DNA of 12,516 nucleotides. Origin: an uncultured Oscillospiraceae bacterium. GTDB lineage: Bacteria; Bacillota; Clostridia; UBA1381. A program made the position numbers and the translations under genes. Shown here piece after piece: positions 6,076 through 12,516 of this stretch (its first letter is position 1; each line of letters opens with the position of its first letter). A model generated the notes under the pieces. That model ran no database searches. It saw only the letters and a list, made by a program, of their open reading frames with translations, and was not told the DNA's origin. Location of the stretch: contig CAMNAT010000026.1 in the NCBI GenBank assembly GCA_946531785.1, positions 1-12,516 on the forward strand, given 5' to 3'.

Positions 6076-7601
6076 GAAAATTCACAGCCTTGCTTGCAGC
6101 GGCAGCAATAGCTATACCGGCGCTTCTGCCGTTTTCGGCATATGCCGCGCCGGATACGGCAGCCGATACGATAGCGGACGGCGAATATACCGCAGCGGTA
6201 CGGGCAACGCTCCCGCCGGAGGGTGTGCCTGAGATACCTGAGAGCATAGTATATCAGGCGTATGAGCAGATAGCAGGATACATAGCCGACAGATATCTTG
6301 ACGATTCATATACAGCCGAGGACATCATGAAGCTCGGTATTTCAAAGTATCTGGAGGAAAAGGGCGACGACGCGCTCATAGAGCTTTTAAAGGCAGCAAT
6401 GAGCCAGCTTGATCCGTATTCGGATTTCTATTCGCGTGATGAGTACCGCGAGTACACTGACGATCTTAACAGGACCTTCTACGGACTGGGCATAGTCATG
6501 CGCCAGGATGGGGAGTATGTCACGATAGACGGCTTTGTTGAGGAAAACAGCCTGGCGGAAAAGACCGGCTTTAAGATCGGCGACAGGATAGTAAAGGTCA
6601 ACGGCACGAACGTTATCGGCAGCTCGCTCACTGAGGTGCGAAACCTCATTATCGGCGAGCTCGGCACGACAGTTCCCGTGACCGTGCTGCGCGACGGGCA
6701 GGAGATAGAGCTGGTCGGGACGAGGACAGCCGTAAGCTCCAGCACCGTATCCGTATCCATACTTGACGGGAATATAGGATATATAAAAATAGGCAATTTC
6801 GCGAGCGGCACCGCGGCGGAGTTCACCGAGGCGGCGGATATGCTCAAGGGCGAGGGAGTAGAAAAGCTCATCCTCGATCTCAGGAACAGCCCCGGCGGCA
6901 TGGTGACCGCGGCAACGCAGATCGCGAGCCGCATCGTGCCCGAGGGCAAGGTGGTGGATGTCAAGTTCAGAAACGCTGAGCAGGACTATACCTATTATTC
7001 GGAGCTGAAGGATCCGCCGTTTGAGATCGTGACGCTTGTGAACAACAATACCGCGTCATCGGCGGAGATACTGGCATCAGCCATCCAGGACAGCGGCGTG
7101 GGTATACTCATGGGCGAGCAGACCTTCGGCAAGGCTGTTATCCAGAGCACATATTCGCTTTTAAACGGCATGGCGTTCAAGCTGACCGTCGGTCAGTACC
7201 TCACGCGCAACGGCAAGGAGATCGACAAGATCGGGCTAACGCCGGATATCGAGGTATCGAACTATAAAAAGCGGATCGATACCACCGGCTATACAAAGTT
7301 CAATTTCCTGGATCCCGTATCTGTCGGCATGAGCGGCAATAATGTCACCGCTGCCAAGGAGCGGCTCTATGTGATGAACTACTTCATCGGCAACCTCGGC
7401 AACGATGTTTTCAACACCGACCTCGAGGAGAGCGTCCGCGATTTCCAGCGCGATAACGGGCTCGTTGATTCGGGCGTTATCGATGTCCCGACGCAGATAA
7501 AGCTGAAGGAGGTATTCGAGAGCCTCGAGACCACCGTAGATGTCCAGCTGCAGGAGGCATACAAGCACTTCGGCGGCGATCCGGACAAGCTGTATGAGTA
7601 A
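6072..7601 (+). CDS. CtpA-type S41 carboxy-terminal processing protease with C-terminal peptidoglycan-binding domain
   Basis: A 509-residue exported serine protease. Order of parts: a signal peptide (M-R-K-F then an Ala/Leu-rich core, cleavage likely after A-Y-A near residue 25), an N-terminal helical region ending in S-Q-L-D-P-Y-S-D-F-Y, a PDZ domain at about 136-225 (L-G-I-V-M ... I-G-D-R-I-V-K-V-N-G), and the S41 core at about 230-395. The catalytic pair is S329 in N-T-A-S-S-A-E-I-L and K354 in G-E-Q-T-F-G-K; the substrate-carboxylate region is L-I-L-D-L-R-N-S-P-G-G. Residues about 415-485 form a PG_binding_1 domain (V-G-M-S-G-N-N-V ... A-V-like R-D-F-Q-R-D-N-G-L ... P-T-Q-I-K-L). The ATG at 6072 is chosen over TTG 6054 because it gives a clean signal peptide, has GGGGGG at 6056-6061, and forms an ATGA overlap with DUF1934. 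Last gene of the operon. Substrates are unknown; related proteases activate wall or sporulation regulators. Confidence 0.94.
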   Translation: MRKFTALLAAAAIAIPALLPFSAYAAPDTAADTIADGEYTAAVRATLPPEGVPEIPESIVYQAYEQIAGYIADRYLDDSYTAEDIMKLGISKYLEEKGDDALIELLKAAMSQLDPYSDFYSRDEYREYTDDLNRTFYGLGIVMRQDGEYVTIDGFVEENSLAEKTGFKIGDRIVKVNGTNVIGSSLTEVRNLIIGELGTTVPVTVLRDGQEIELVGTRTAVSSSTVSVSILDGNIGYIKIGNFASGTAAEFTEAADMLKGEGVEKLILDLRNSPGGMVTAATQIASRIVPEGKVVDVKFRNAEQDYTYYSELKDPPFEIVTLVNNNTASSAEILASAIQDSGVGILMGEQTFGKAVIQSTYSLLNGMAFKLTVGQYLTRNGKEIDKIGLTPDIEVSNYKKRIDTTGYTKFNFLDPVSVGMSGNNVTAAKERLYVMNYFIGNLGNDVFNTDLEESVRDFQRDNGLVDSGVIDVPTQIKLKEVFESLETTVDVQLQEAYKHFGGDPDKLYE

Positions 7602-7621
7602 ATATAGTATTTGAATAACAT

Positions 7622-7655
7622 GCGAGGGCGGATATCCGCCCTCGCTTATTATATT
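7622..7655 (+). terminator. Intrinsic terminator after ctpA
   Basis: A perfect 10-bp GC-rich inverted repeat, GCGAGGGCGG at 7622-7631 and CCGCCCTCGC at 7636-7645, with an ATAT loop, lies 20 bases after the ctpA stop. The following TTATTATATT is only a broken T-run, so efficiency is uncertain, but the stem strength and position fit the end of the operon. Confidence 0.65.
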
Positions 7656-7699
7656 GTGAGCACGGCTTTGAATGAACAGGTGTTGTATAAACAATGCGG

Positions 7700-7913
7700 T
7701 AAATTTCAGTTTAGCGGTGAGAGAACCCCCCGTCACGCCTACGGCGTGCCACCCCCCCTTTTTGATAATTGCTGACGCAATTCTAAAAAAGGAGGGCTTG
7801 CTAAATGGCTCTGCTAAGCCGTCCTTTTTTAGCCGGCTCGTAAGAGACGGATCAAAAAGGAAGGGGGACCGCTGCCGAAGGCAGTGGTGGAAGGTTTACT
7901 AAACCCCAATTTA
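7700..7913. mobile_element. MITE-like non-coding repeat element, complete copy (214 bp)
   Basis: The ends are imperfect terminal inverted repeats: TAAATTTCAGTTTAG at 7700-7714 and, read on the other strand from 7913, TAAATTGGGGTTTAG; 12 of 15 bases agree. Both begin with TA, so a TA target duplication of the mariner/IS630 type is possible. Inside are several hairpins: CACGCC/GGCGTG (7734-7748), AATTGC/GCAATT (7767-7782), a long A-tract/T-tract stem (7785-7830) and CCGCTGCC/GGCAGTGG (7869-7887). A second, opposite-orientation copy begins at 12436. The element codes for nothing credible; it fills most of the 411-base gap between the ctpA terminator and cysS. Bases 7646-7699 and 7914-7998 flank it and show nothing else I can name. 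The mobilising transposase is not in the window. Confidence 0.7.
7785..7830. repeat. Terminator-like stem in the core of the repeat element
   Basis: AAAAAAGGA at 7785-7793 pairs with TCCTTTTTT at 7822-7830, then after one G-G mismatch GGCTT at 7795-7799 pairs with AAGCC at 7816-7820. A-tract plus T-tract around a GC stem is the layout of a bidirectional intrinsic terminator. It may insulate cysS from upstream transcription, but this is inference from structure only. Confidence 0.5.
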
Positions 7914-7998
7914 CATGCATAGATCGTATCCTTTTTGCGGCAGCCTTATTGTGTTTTTAACAAATATAACTGAAAATCAACTTTTTTTAATAAAACGG

Positions 7999-8027
7999 TT
8001 GTAATTTCCGGCATCTGATGTTATAAT
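7999..8027 (+). promoter_or_regulatory. Sigma-A type promoter for cysS-mrnC-transketolase
   Basis: TTGTAA at 7999-8004 and a perfect TATAAT at 8022-8027 are 17 bases apart. The start site would be near 8034, leaving a leader of only about 23 bases before the cysS ATG. That is too short for a T-box or other riboswitch. It lies downstream of the repeat element, so the element does not separate promoter and gene. Confidence 0.8.
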
Positions 8028-8056
8028 TAGGAGCATAGGAAGGAAGGTATCAGAAT

Positions 8057-9448
8057 ATGAGGATATATAACACTCTGACAAGAAAAAAAGAGGAGTTTAT
8101 ACCTATAGATAAAAACAATGTCCGCATGTATTCCTGCGGCCCGACGGTCTATGACTATTTCCATATCGGCAACGCGAGACCGTTCATCGTGTTTGACACC
8201 ATGCGCCGCTATCTTGAATATATCGGGTACAAGGTGACATTCGTGCAGAACTTCACCGATGTTGACGACAAGATGATAAAGCGCGCCAATGCCGAGGGCA
8301 TCACCGTCAAGGAGCTCGGCGAGCGGTTCATAGCGGAATACTATAAGGACGCGGAGGCGATCGGCGTCCGCCGCGCGACCATACACCCGAAGGCTACCGA
8401 GAACATAGACGCTATCATAGACACCATCTCAAGGCTCGAGGAAAACGGATATGCGTACAACAAGGACGGGAATGTGTATTTTGCGACCAAGAAATTCACC
8501 GGGTACGGCAAGCTGTCAAAGCAGCCGCTTGAGGAGCTGGAGCTGGGCGCGAGGATAGATGTTACCGAGGACAAGAACGATCCGATGGATTTCGCGCTCT
8601 GGAAGGCGAAAAAGCCGGGCGAGCCGTTCTGGCAAAGCCCGTGGGGCGAGGGCAGACCGGGCTGGCATATAGAGTGCAGCGCGATGGCTAACAAGTACCT
8701 CGGCGCGACGATAGATATCCATTCCGGCGGACAGGATCTGATTTTCCCGCATCATGAGAACGAGATCGCGCAGAGCGAATGCGCAAACTGCAAGCCGTTT
8801 GCAAACTACTGGATGCATAACGGGTATATAAATATTGACGGCAAGAAGATGAGCAAATCACTCGGCAACTTCTTCACCGTCCGCGATATACTGAAGGAGT
8901 ATGACGGCGAGATAGTCCGCTTCTTCATGCTCTCCGCGCATTACAGAAGCCCGATCAACTTTGCAGACACTCTCATGGAGCAGGCGAGGTCGGCGGTGGA
9001 GCGCGTATATACATGTATAGATAATCTGGAATTTCTCTTGGGCAACGCCGAGGATAAGGAATGCGACGCGGCTTTGCGCGATAAGCTCGAGTCATGCCGC
9101 GGCAAGTTCCGCGCCGCGATGGACGATGATCTCAACACCGCGGACGCGATAGCGGCGATATTTGATATAGTATATCTTGCAAACACAGAGATAACCAGCG
9201 CTTCCGGCAAGGCAGCGATAGAGCTTGCGCTCTCGCTGATCCGCGAGCTGGGCGGCGTTCTGGGGCTGTTCACAAGGCAGGAGAGCAAGTCGCTCGATGC
9301 CGAGGTGGAGGAGCTTATAGAAAAGCGTCAGGCGGCGCGTGCGGCAAAGGACTGGGCGACAGCCGATGCCATCCGCGACAAGCTCAAGGAAATGAACATT
9401 GTCCTGAAGGACACCCCCGATGGCGTAAAGTGGAGCATCGTTAAATGA
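8057..9448 (+). CDS. cysS: Cysteinyl-tRNA synthetase
   Basis: A 463-residue class I aminoacyl-tRNA synthetase that charges tRNA-Cys. The ATP-binding HIGH motif is H36-I-G-N in Y-D-Y-F-H-I-G-N-A-R-P-F, and the KMSKS motif is at 264-268. Predicted zinc ligands by comparison with the Escherichia coli enzyme are C27 (S-C-G-P-T), C207 (H-I-E-C-S-A-M), H232 and E236 in P-H-H-E-N-E, all present. F-T-D-V-D-D-K at 66-72 is another family hallmark. The C-terminal part (about 310-463) is the helical anticodon-binding region and length is normal. The ATG at 8057 has GGAAGG at 8042-8047, nine bases upstream. Its stop overlaps the mrnC start as ATGA, the same cysS-mrnC neighbourhood known from Bacillus. 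The leader is too short for the T-box that often controls Firmicute synthetase genes. Confidence 0.97.
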   Translation: MRIYNTLTRKKEEFIPIDKNNVRMYSCGPTVYDYFHIGNARPFIVFDTMRRYLEYIGYKVTFVQNFTDVDDKMIKRANAEGITVKELGERFIAEYYKDAEAIGVRRATIHPKATENIDAIIDTISRLEENGYAYNKDGNVYFATKKFTGYGKLSKQPLEELELGARIDVTEDKNDPMDFALWKAKKPGEPFWQSPWGEGRPGWHIECSAMANKYLGATIDIHSGGQDLIFPHHENEIAQSECANCKPFANYWMHNGYINIDGKKMSKSLGNFFTVRDILKEYDGEIVRFFMLSAHYRSPINFADTLMEQARSAVERVYTCIDNLEFLLGNAEDKECDAALRDKLESCRGKFRAAMDDDLNTADAIAAIFDIVYLANTEITSASGKAAIELALSLIRELGGVLGLFTRQESKSLDAEVEELIEKRQAARAAKDWATADAIRDKLKEMNIVLKDTPDGVKWSIVK

Positions 9449-9858
9449 CGGGCTTTGACATAGAATTCACCAAGCACCCGAACGAATATAACGCGCTCAT
9501 CCCCGCATATCTGGGCGATACGCTCTATGACCTCTATGTGAGGTCGCGCCTGATCGCAGAGCATGGCGGGATGAATGTGAATAAGCTGCACTCCGCGGCG
9601 ATAAGGTTTGTCCGCGCAAAGGGACAGAGCGACGCGGCGCAGTTTCTGGAGGACAAGCTGACCGATGAGGAGCTTGCTGCATATAAGCGCGGGCGCAACA
9701 CAAAAACATATACGATCCCGAAGAACGCGGAGGTCGGCGACTACCACCGCGCGACGGGGTTCGAGTCGCTTCTGGGCTGGCTGTATATGCAGGGCAGGAC
9801 GGAGCGGCTTGAGGAGCTTATGACATTAGCATATAATTATATATGTGAAGATAAATGA
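9445..9858 (+). CDS. mrnC: Mini-ribonuclease III
   Basis: A 137-residue RNase III-like endonuclease without the double-stranded RNA-binding domain; in Bacillus it matures 23S rRNA ends. Signatures: P20-A-Y-L-G-D25-T-L-Y-D-L-Y-V-R (first catalytic acidic motif), the L-H-S-A-A-I-R-F-V-R-A-K-G-Q segment, K81-R-G-R-N, and Y100-H-R-A-T-G-F-E107-S-L-L-G-W-L-Y with the second acidic site. Length matches the family. The ATG at 9445 overlaps the cysS stop by four bases (ATGA), with GTGGAG at 9430-9435 as a plausible ribosome-binding site, so translational coupling with cysS is likely. It is followed 26 bases later by the transketolase genes, presumably on the same transcript since no promoter or terminator is visible between. 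Confidence 0.94.
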   Translation: MTGFDIEFTKHPNEYNALIPAYLGDTLYDLYVRSRLIAEHGGMNVNKLHSAAIRFVRAKGQSDAAQFLEDKLTDEELAAYKRGRNTKTYTIPKNAEVGDYHRATGFESLLGWLYMQGRTERLEELMTLAYNYICEDK

Positions 9859-9884
9859 AGAAAATATAAAAAGGAGTAAACAAC

Positions 9885-10733
9885 ATGGATGCAAAAAGAG
9901 CTACAGAATTAGCTATCATCGCAAACAGAGTCCGCAAGGATGCGCTCACAGGCGTTTACAATGCCGGAGCGGGACATCCGGGCGGCTCGCTTTCGATAGC
10001 GGATGTTCTCACCTACCTCTATTTTGAGGAGATGAACATCGACCCGAAAAACCCGAAGATGGAGAACAGAGACCGTTTCGTCCTCTCAAAGGGACATACG
10101 GCACCGGCGCTGTACGGCGTATTGGCAGAGCGCGGCTACTTCCCGGTCGAGGACTGCGCGACTCTCCGTAAGATCGACAGCTATCTCCAGGGACACCCCG
10201 TTCTTGACAAGGTGCCGGGCGTTGATATGTCAACAGGCTCACTCGGTCAGGGCGTATGCGTTGCGGGCGGCATGGCTCTCGCTGCGAAGCTCGATAAGAA
10301 GGATTACAGGGTATATGCAATCTTGGGCGACGGCGAGCTTGAAGAGGGTCAGGTATGGGAGCAGGCGATGTTCGCGCCGCACTATAAGCTTGACAACTTC
10401 ACCATATTTGTAGATAACAACGGTCTCCAGATCGACGGCGACATCACCAAGGTAATGAACCCGACCCCGATAGATAAGAAGTTCGAGGCATTCGGCTGGA
10501 ATGTAATTAAGATCGACGCTCATAACTATGATGAGATCGAGGCGGCTGTAGAGGCGGCAAAGGCGTGCAAGGGCAAGCCGACGGCGGTCATCATGAAGTC
10601 GGTAAAGGGCAAGAATGTATCATTCATGGAGAATCAGGCGGCATGGCATGGTACTGCACCGAACAAGGAGCAGTACGAGCAGGCAATATCGGAGCTTGAT
10701 CAGAAAATAGCGGAACTGGAGGCGATGTTATAA
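9885..10733 (+). CDS. Transketolase, N-terminal (TPP-binding) subunit
   Basis: A 282-residue subunit equal to the N-terminal third to half of classical transketolase, which moves two-carbon units between sugar phosphates in the non-oxidative pentose phosphate pathway. It holds the pyrophosphate side of the thiamine diphosphate site: G30-H31-P-G-G-S-L-S, F65-V-L-S-K-G-H71-T-A-P-A-L-Y, Q102-G-H104-P, and the TPP motif G148-D-G-E-L-E-E-G-Q ending in D177-N-N-G-L-Q-I-D-G. The ATG at 9885 has AAGGAG at 9871-9876, eight bases upstream. Its TAA shares one base with the ATG of the C-terminal subunit gene, giving the split, two-gene transketolase found in many Firmicutes and archaea. The split is a known form and not a frameshift: each half has its own ribosome-binding site and complete domain. 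Confidence 0.95.
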   Translation: MDAKRATELAIIANRVRKDALTGVYNAGAGHPGGSLSIADVLTYLYFEEMNIDPKNPKMENRDRFVLSKGHTAPALYGVLAERGYFPVEDCATLRKIDSYLQGHPVLDKVPGVDMSTGSLGQGVCVAGGMALAAKLDKKDYRVYAILGDGELEEGQVWEQAMFAPHYKLDNFTIFVDNNGLQIDGDITKVMNPTPIDKKFEAFGWNVIKIDAHNYDEIEAAVEAAKACKGKPTAVIMKSVKGKNVSFMENQAAWHGTAPNKEQYEQAISELDQKIAELEAML

Positions 10734-11662
10734 TGGCAAAGGTAGCGACAAGAGTATCATACGGAAACGCGCTCGTAAAGTACGGCAATGACGAGAGGAT
10801 AGTTGTGCTTGATGCCGACCTCTCAAAGTCAACAAAGACAGACAGCTTTAAGAAGGAATATCCCGACCGGTTCATAAACTGCGGAATCGCCGAGGCGGAC
10901 ATGATGTGCGTGGCGGCAGGTCTCGCGACCTGCGGCAAGATCGCGTTCGCATCCAGCTTTGCGATGTTCGCGGCGGGCAGAGCGTTCGAGCAGGTGCGTA
11001 ACTCCATCGGCTATCCGGCGCTCAATGTAAAGATAGGCGCGACCCATGCGGGCATATCCGTAGGCGAGGACGGCGCATCGCATCAGTGCCTTGAGGATAT
11101 CGGTCTTATGAGAACGATCCCGGGCATGGTAATTATAAATCCGGCTGACGACATCGAGGCGCAGCTTGCGGTAAAGGCTGCTATCGAGCATGAGGGTCCG
11201 GTATATATGCGCTTCGGCAGACTTGCCGTTGACGATGTGAACCCGGCAGATTACAAGTTCGAGTTAGGTAAGGGCGTACAGCTCAAAGACGGTAATGATG
11301 TTTCGATAATCGCGACAGGTCTGATGGTACAGGAGGCGTTAAAGGCGGCGGATATGTTAGCTGCTGACGGCATAGACGCGAGAGTTATAAACATACACAC
11401 CATCAAGCCGATAGATGAGGAGATCATCATAAAGGCTGCAAAGGAGACCGGCGCTATCGTAACGGCAGAGGAGCATTATATCATGGGCGGCCTCGGCAGC
11501 GCGGTCACTGAGGTAGTATGCGCAAACGCGCCGTGTCCGGTAAAGATAATCGGCACCGACCGCTTCGGCAAGAGCGGCAAGCCGGCTGAGCTGTTCGTTG
11601 AATACGGACTGACGGCGGAGAACATGGTCGCACAGGCGAAAGAAACTATATCAATGAAATAA
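10733..11662 (+). CDS. Transketolase, C-terminal (pyrimidine-binding) subunit
   Basis: A 309-residue partner of the preceding subunit, carrying the pyrimidine-binding and C-terminal domains. The catalytic glutamate that activates thiamine diphosphate is E54 in C-G-I-A-E-A-D-M-M; substrate-site histidines are likely H105 in G-A-T-H-A-G and H117 in D-G-A-S-H-Q. The C-terminal domain includes I-I-A-T-G-L-M-V-Q-E-A-L and the A-E-E-H-Y-I-M-G-G-L-G-S-A motif. The ATG at 10733 overlaps the previous stop by one base and has GGAGG at 10718-10722 upstream, so the halves should be made in equal amounts. 1-deoxyxylulose-phosphate synthase has related domains but is a single longer protein, so transketolase is preferred. 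No clear terminator follows; an inverted repeat without a T-run lies at 11694-11741. Confidence 0.94.
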   Translation: MAKVATRVSYGNALVKYGNDERIVVLDADLSKSTKTDSFKKEYPDRFINCGIAEADMMCVAAGLATCGKIAFASSFAMFAAGRAFEQVRNSIGYPALNVKIGATHAGISVGEDGASHQCLEDIGLMRTIPGMVIINPADDIEAQLAVKAAIEHEGPVYMRFGRLAVDDVNPADYKFELGKGVQLKDGNDVSIIATGLMVQEALKAADMLAADGIDARVINIHTIKPIDEEIIIKAAKETGAIVTAEEHYIMGGLGSAVTEVVCANAPCPVKIIGTDRFGKSGKPAELFVEYGLTAENMVAQAKETISMK

Positions 11663-11693
11663 GTGAGGTTTGAATTAAATCGCCCATCTCGCA

Positions 11694-11741
11694 CGGCTGC
11701 GCTCGTTCGCATATCGGCATATAGCCTCGCTCACGCAGCCG
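11694..11741. repeat. Imperfect inverted repeat between transketolase and lipoprotein genes
   Basis: CGGCTGCG at 11694-11701 and CGCAGCCG at 11734-11741 pair perfectly over eight bases around a 32-base loop that contains further GC- and ATAT-rich partial matches. There is no T-run on either strand, so it is not a convincing terminator. It could be an RNA processing or stabilising hairpin, or a remnant of a palindromic intergenic repeat. The remainder of the 129-base gap (11663-11791) shows no convincing promoter. Confidence 0.45.
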
Positions 11742-11791
11742 CACAATCTGAACGATTTTCTACAAACCATATAAAATGGGAGGAAACGCAC

Positions 11792-12358
11792 ATGAAAAAA
11801 CTGTTTTCGATCTTGGTATGTCTCGGACTTACGGCATCGCTCGCATCCTGCGGCTGCTCAAAGGGCGGCGCACCGAAGGTGAGCGAGGCTGAGATAGTAA
11901 GTCCCGATATGCTCATAACCGCCGAGGATGCAACATCCGTTGCAGGCACGGCGCTCAATATGACGGCTGAGGGTGTGCATATAGACGGCAGCTTCAGAAC
12001 GGTCGATTTCGTACCGACCGACACCAATTCGAGCGCGTATCCGATCTCGGTGAGCATAGAGCAGTTTTCCGACTCGCTCTCCGTATCGCAGGTATGGGCG
12101 GATTACGAGAACCATCGCCTGAGCCGCGTGGGTGACGCGCAGTTGATAACGGGCGTTGGCGAGGACTGCTATGTGAGCTATCCGTACATCAATGTGTACG
12201 CGCGCGGCTGCTACTTAAAGATAAGCGGCGGCAGCGGCGATAACGAGGCGCAGCGCGATATGCTGATAAACCTCGCTAACCGCGCTCTTCTCGTCCTCAA
12301 CGAGAAGATCCCGGCTGACGCAGTACCCGCTATGGACAGCGGAAACACGATAAAGTAA
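11792..12358 (+). CDS. Small lipoprotein of unknown function
   Basis: A 188-residue predicted lipoprotein. The N-terminus M-K-K-L-F-S-I-L-V-C-L-G-L-T-A-S is a type II signal peptide ending in the lipobox L17-A-S-C20-G, so C20 would be lipidated and LspA (encoded at 2321) would cleave before it. The mature part is acidic and contains L-I-T-A-E-D-A-T near residue 40, a central domain with Y-P-I-S-V-S-I-E-Q-F, then I-T-G-V-G-E-D-C-Y-V-S-Y-P-Y and Y-L-K-I-S-G-G-S-G-D. This pattern resembles small surface lipoproteins that report 'GVGDxA' segments, but I cannot name a family. The start is ATG 11792 with GGGAGGA at 11778-11784; the upstream in-frame extension to 11663 crosses the intergenic repeat and is rejected. 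Extra cysteines occur at 22, about 128 and about 141. A strong terminator follows, so it may be monocistronic or the tail of the transketolase transcript. Confidence 0.82.
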   Translation: MKKLFSILVCLGLTASLASCGCSKGGAPKVSEAEIVSPDMLITAEDATSVAGTALNMTAEGVHIDGSFRTVDFVPTDTNSSAYPISVSIEQFSDSLSVSQVWADYENHRLSRVGDAQLITGVGEDCYVSYPYINVYARGCYLKISGGSGDNEAQRDMLINLANRALLVLNEKIPADAVPAMDSGNTIK

Positions 12359-12375
12359 ATGCGGAATAATACAGC

Positions 12376-12408
12376 AAATACGCGGCTCATATGGGTCGCG
12401 TATTTTTG
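12376..12408 (+). terminator. Intrinsic terminator after the lipoprotein gene
   Basis: AAATACGCG at 12376-12384 pairs perfectly with CGCGTATTT at 12397-12405; the inner GCTC/GGGT can extend the stem with two G-U pairs to leave an ATAT loop. A TTTTTG run at 12403-12408 follows directly. The stem is symmetric enough to work in both directions. Confidence 0.85.
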
Positions 12409-12435
12409 TATATAAGATACAGCAGATATATCGTA

Positions 12436-12516
12436 TAAATTTCAGTTTATCGTAGCCTTTGCGGCTCAGCAGAGCCATTCAACAAGCCTCCCTTTTTTAG
12501 AATTGCGTCAGCAATT
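12436..12516. mobile_element. Second MITE-like copy, opposite orientation, cut by window end
   Basis: It starts with the same 14-base end as the first copy (TAAATTTCAGTTTA at 12436-12449). Bases 12462-12516, read on the minus strand, match 7767-7821 at 50 of 55 positions by hand alignment. The stretch between the end and the shared core is only 12 bases (12450-12461), against about 77 in the corresponding arm of the first copy (7822-7898), so the copies differ in modular make-up. GGCTC/GAGCC at 12463-12476 is a perfect five-pair hairpin. The other end lies outside the window. Confidence 0.75.

Noticed and set aside
6479..6964. Long minus-strand frames opposite ctpA, aroB/HAD, rluD-like and others
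   Set aside because: They are antisense shadows of well-supported genes with Ser/Arg/Pro-rich translations and no ribosome-binding sites.
7672..7902. 76-codon open frame in the gap before cysS
   Set aside because: It lies almost wholly within the hairpin-rich repeat element, has no ribosome-binding site, and its translation tracks the palindromes.
9885..11662. Frameshifted single transketolase gene
   Set aside because: Each half has its own Shine-Dalgarno site and start, and the two-subunit form is an established arrangement.
11747..11777. Promoter for the lipoprotein gene (TATAAA at 11770)
   Set aside because: There is no credible -35 box and the start site would fall inside the ribosome-binding site.
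11663..11791. N-terminal extension of the lipoprotein to 11663
   Set aside because: It would cover the intergenic inverted repeat, destroy the type II signal peptide, and has no ribosome-binding site.

Overview
The window reads as chromosomal, mostly housekeeping DNA from a low-to-mid GC Firmicute of class Clostridia, plausibly a gut Oscillospirales-type organism. The evidence is gene order (lspA next to an RluD-type synthase, cysS next to mrnC, ddl-murI-DUF1934, a split transketolase), strong GGAGG-type Shine-Dalgarno sites, near-consensus sigma-A promoters, TTG/GTG starts, and heavy use of the ATA isoleucine codon. The taxonomic call is inference. All genes are on the + strand and mostly end-to-end or overlapping by a few bases.

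Layout. (1) Positions 2-3695: 3' end of aroB, a Cof-type HAD phosphatase, an unrecognised 134-residue protein, an AT-rich two-gene MNT nucleotidyltransferase/HEPN module, lspA and an RluD-like pseudouridine synthase. This looks like one operon in which the MNT-HEPN pair is an accessory insertion just ahead of lspA. (2) Positions 3723-7645: a sigma-A promoter with a 12-bp inverted repeat overlapping its -10 box, then ddl, murI, a DUF1934 protein and a CtpA-type S41 protease with a C-terminal peptidoglycan-binding domain, closed by a GC-rich hairpin. This is a cell-wall unit: D-Ala-D-Ala ligase, D-Glu supply and an exported protease. (3) Positions 7700-7913: a 214-bp non-coding MITE-like element with imperfect terminal inverted repeats. 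(4) Positions 7999-11662: a sigma-A promoter, cysS, mrnC and the two halves of a transketolase. (5) Positions 11792-12407: a small lipoprotein of unknown function and a good intrinsic terminator. (6) Positions 12436-12516: start of a second repeat copy, in opposite orientation and cut by the window end.

Functionally, lspA would process the lipoprotein encoded 9 kb downstream (C20 after the lipobox). mrnC and the RluD-like enzyme both act on 23S rRNA. The least ordinary items are the MNT-HEPN pair whose HEPN protein lacks the canonical R-x4-6-H RNase motif, the inverted repeat at the ddl promoter, and the modular repeat whose core folds like a terminator. I found no CRISPR array, tRNA, rRNA, transposase or phage gene. 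No part of the window makes a strong case for an entirely new multi-gene system.
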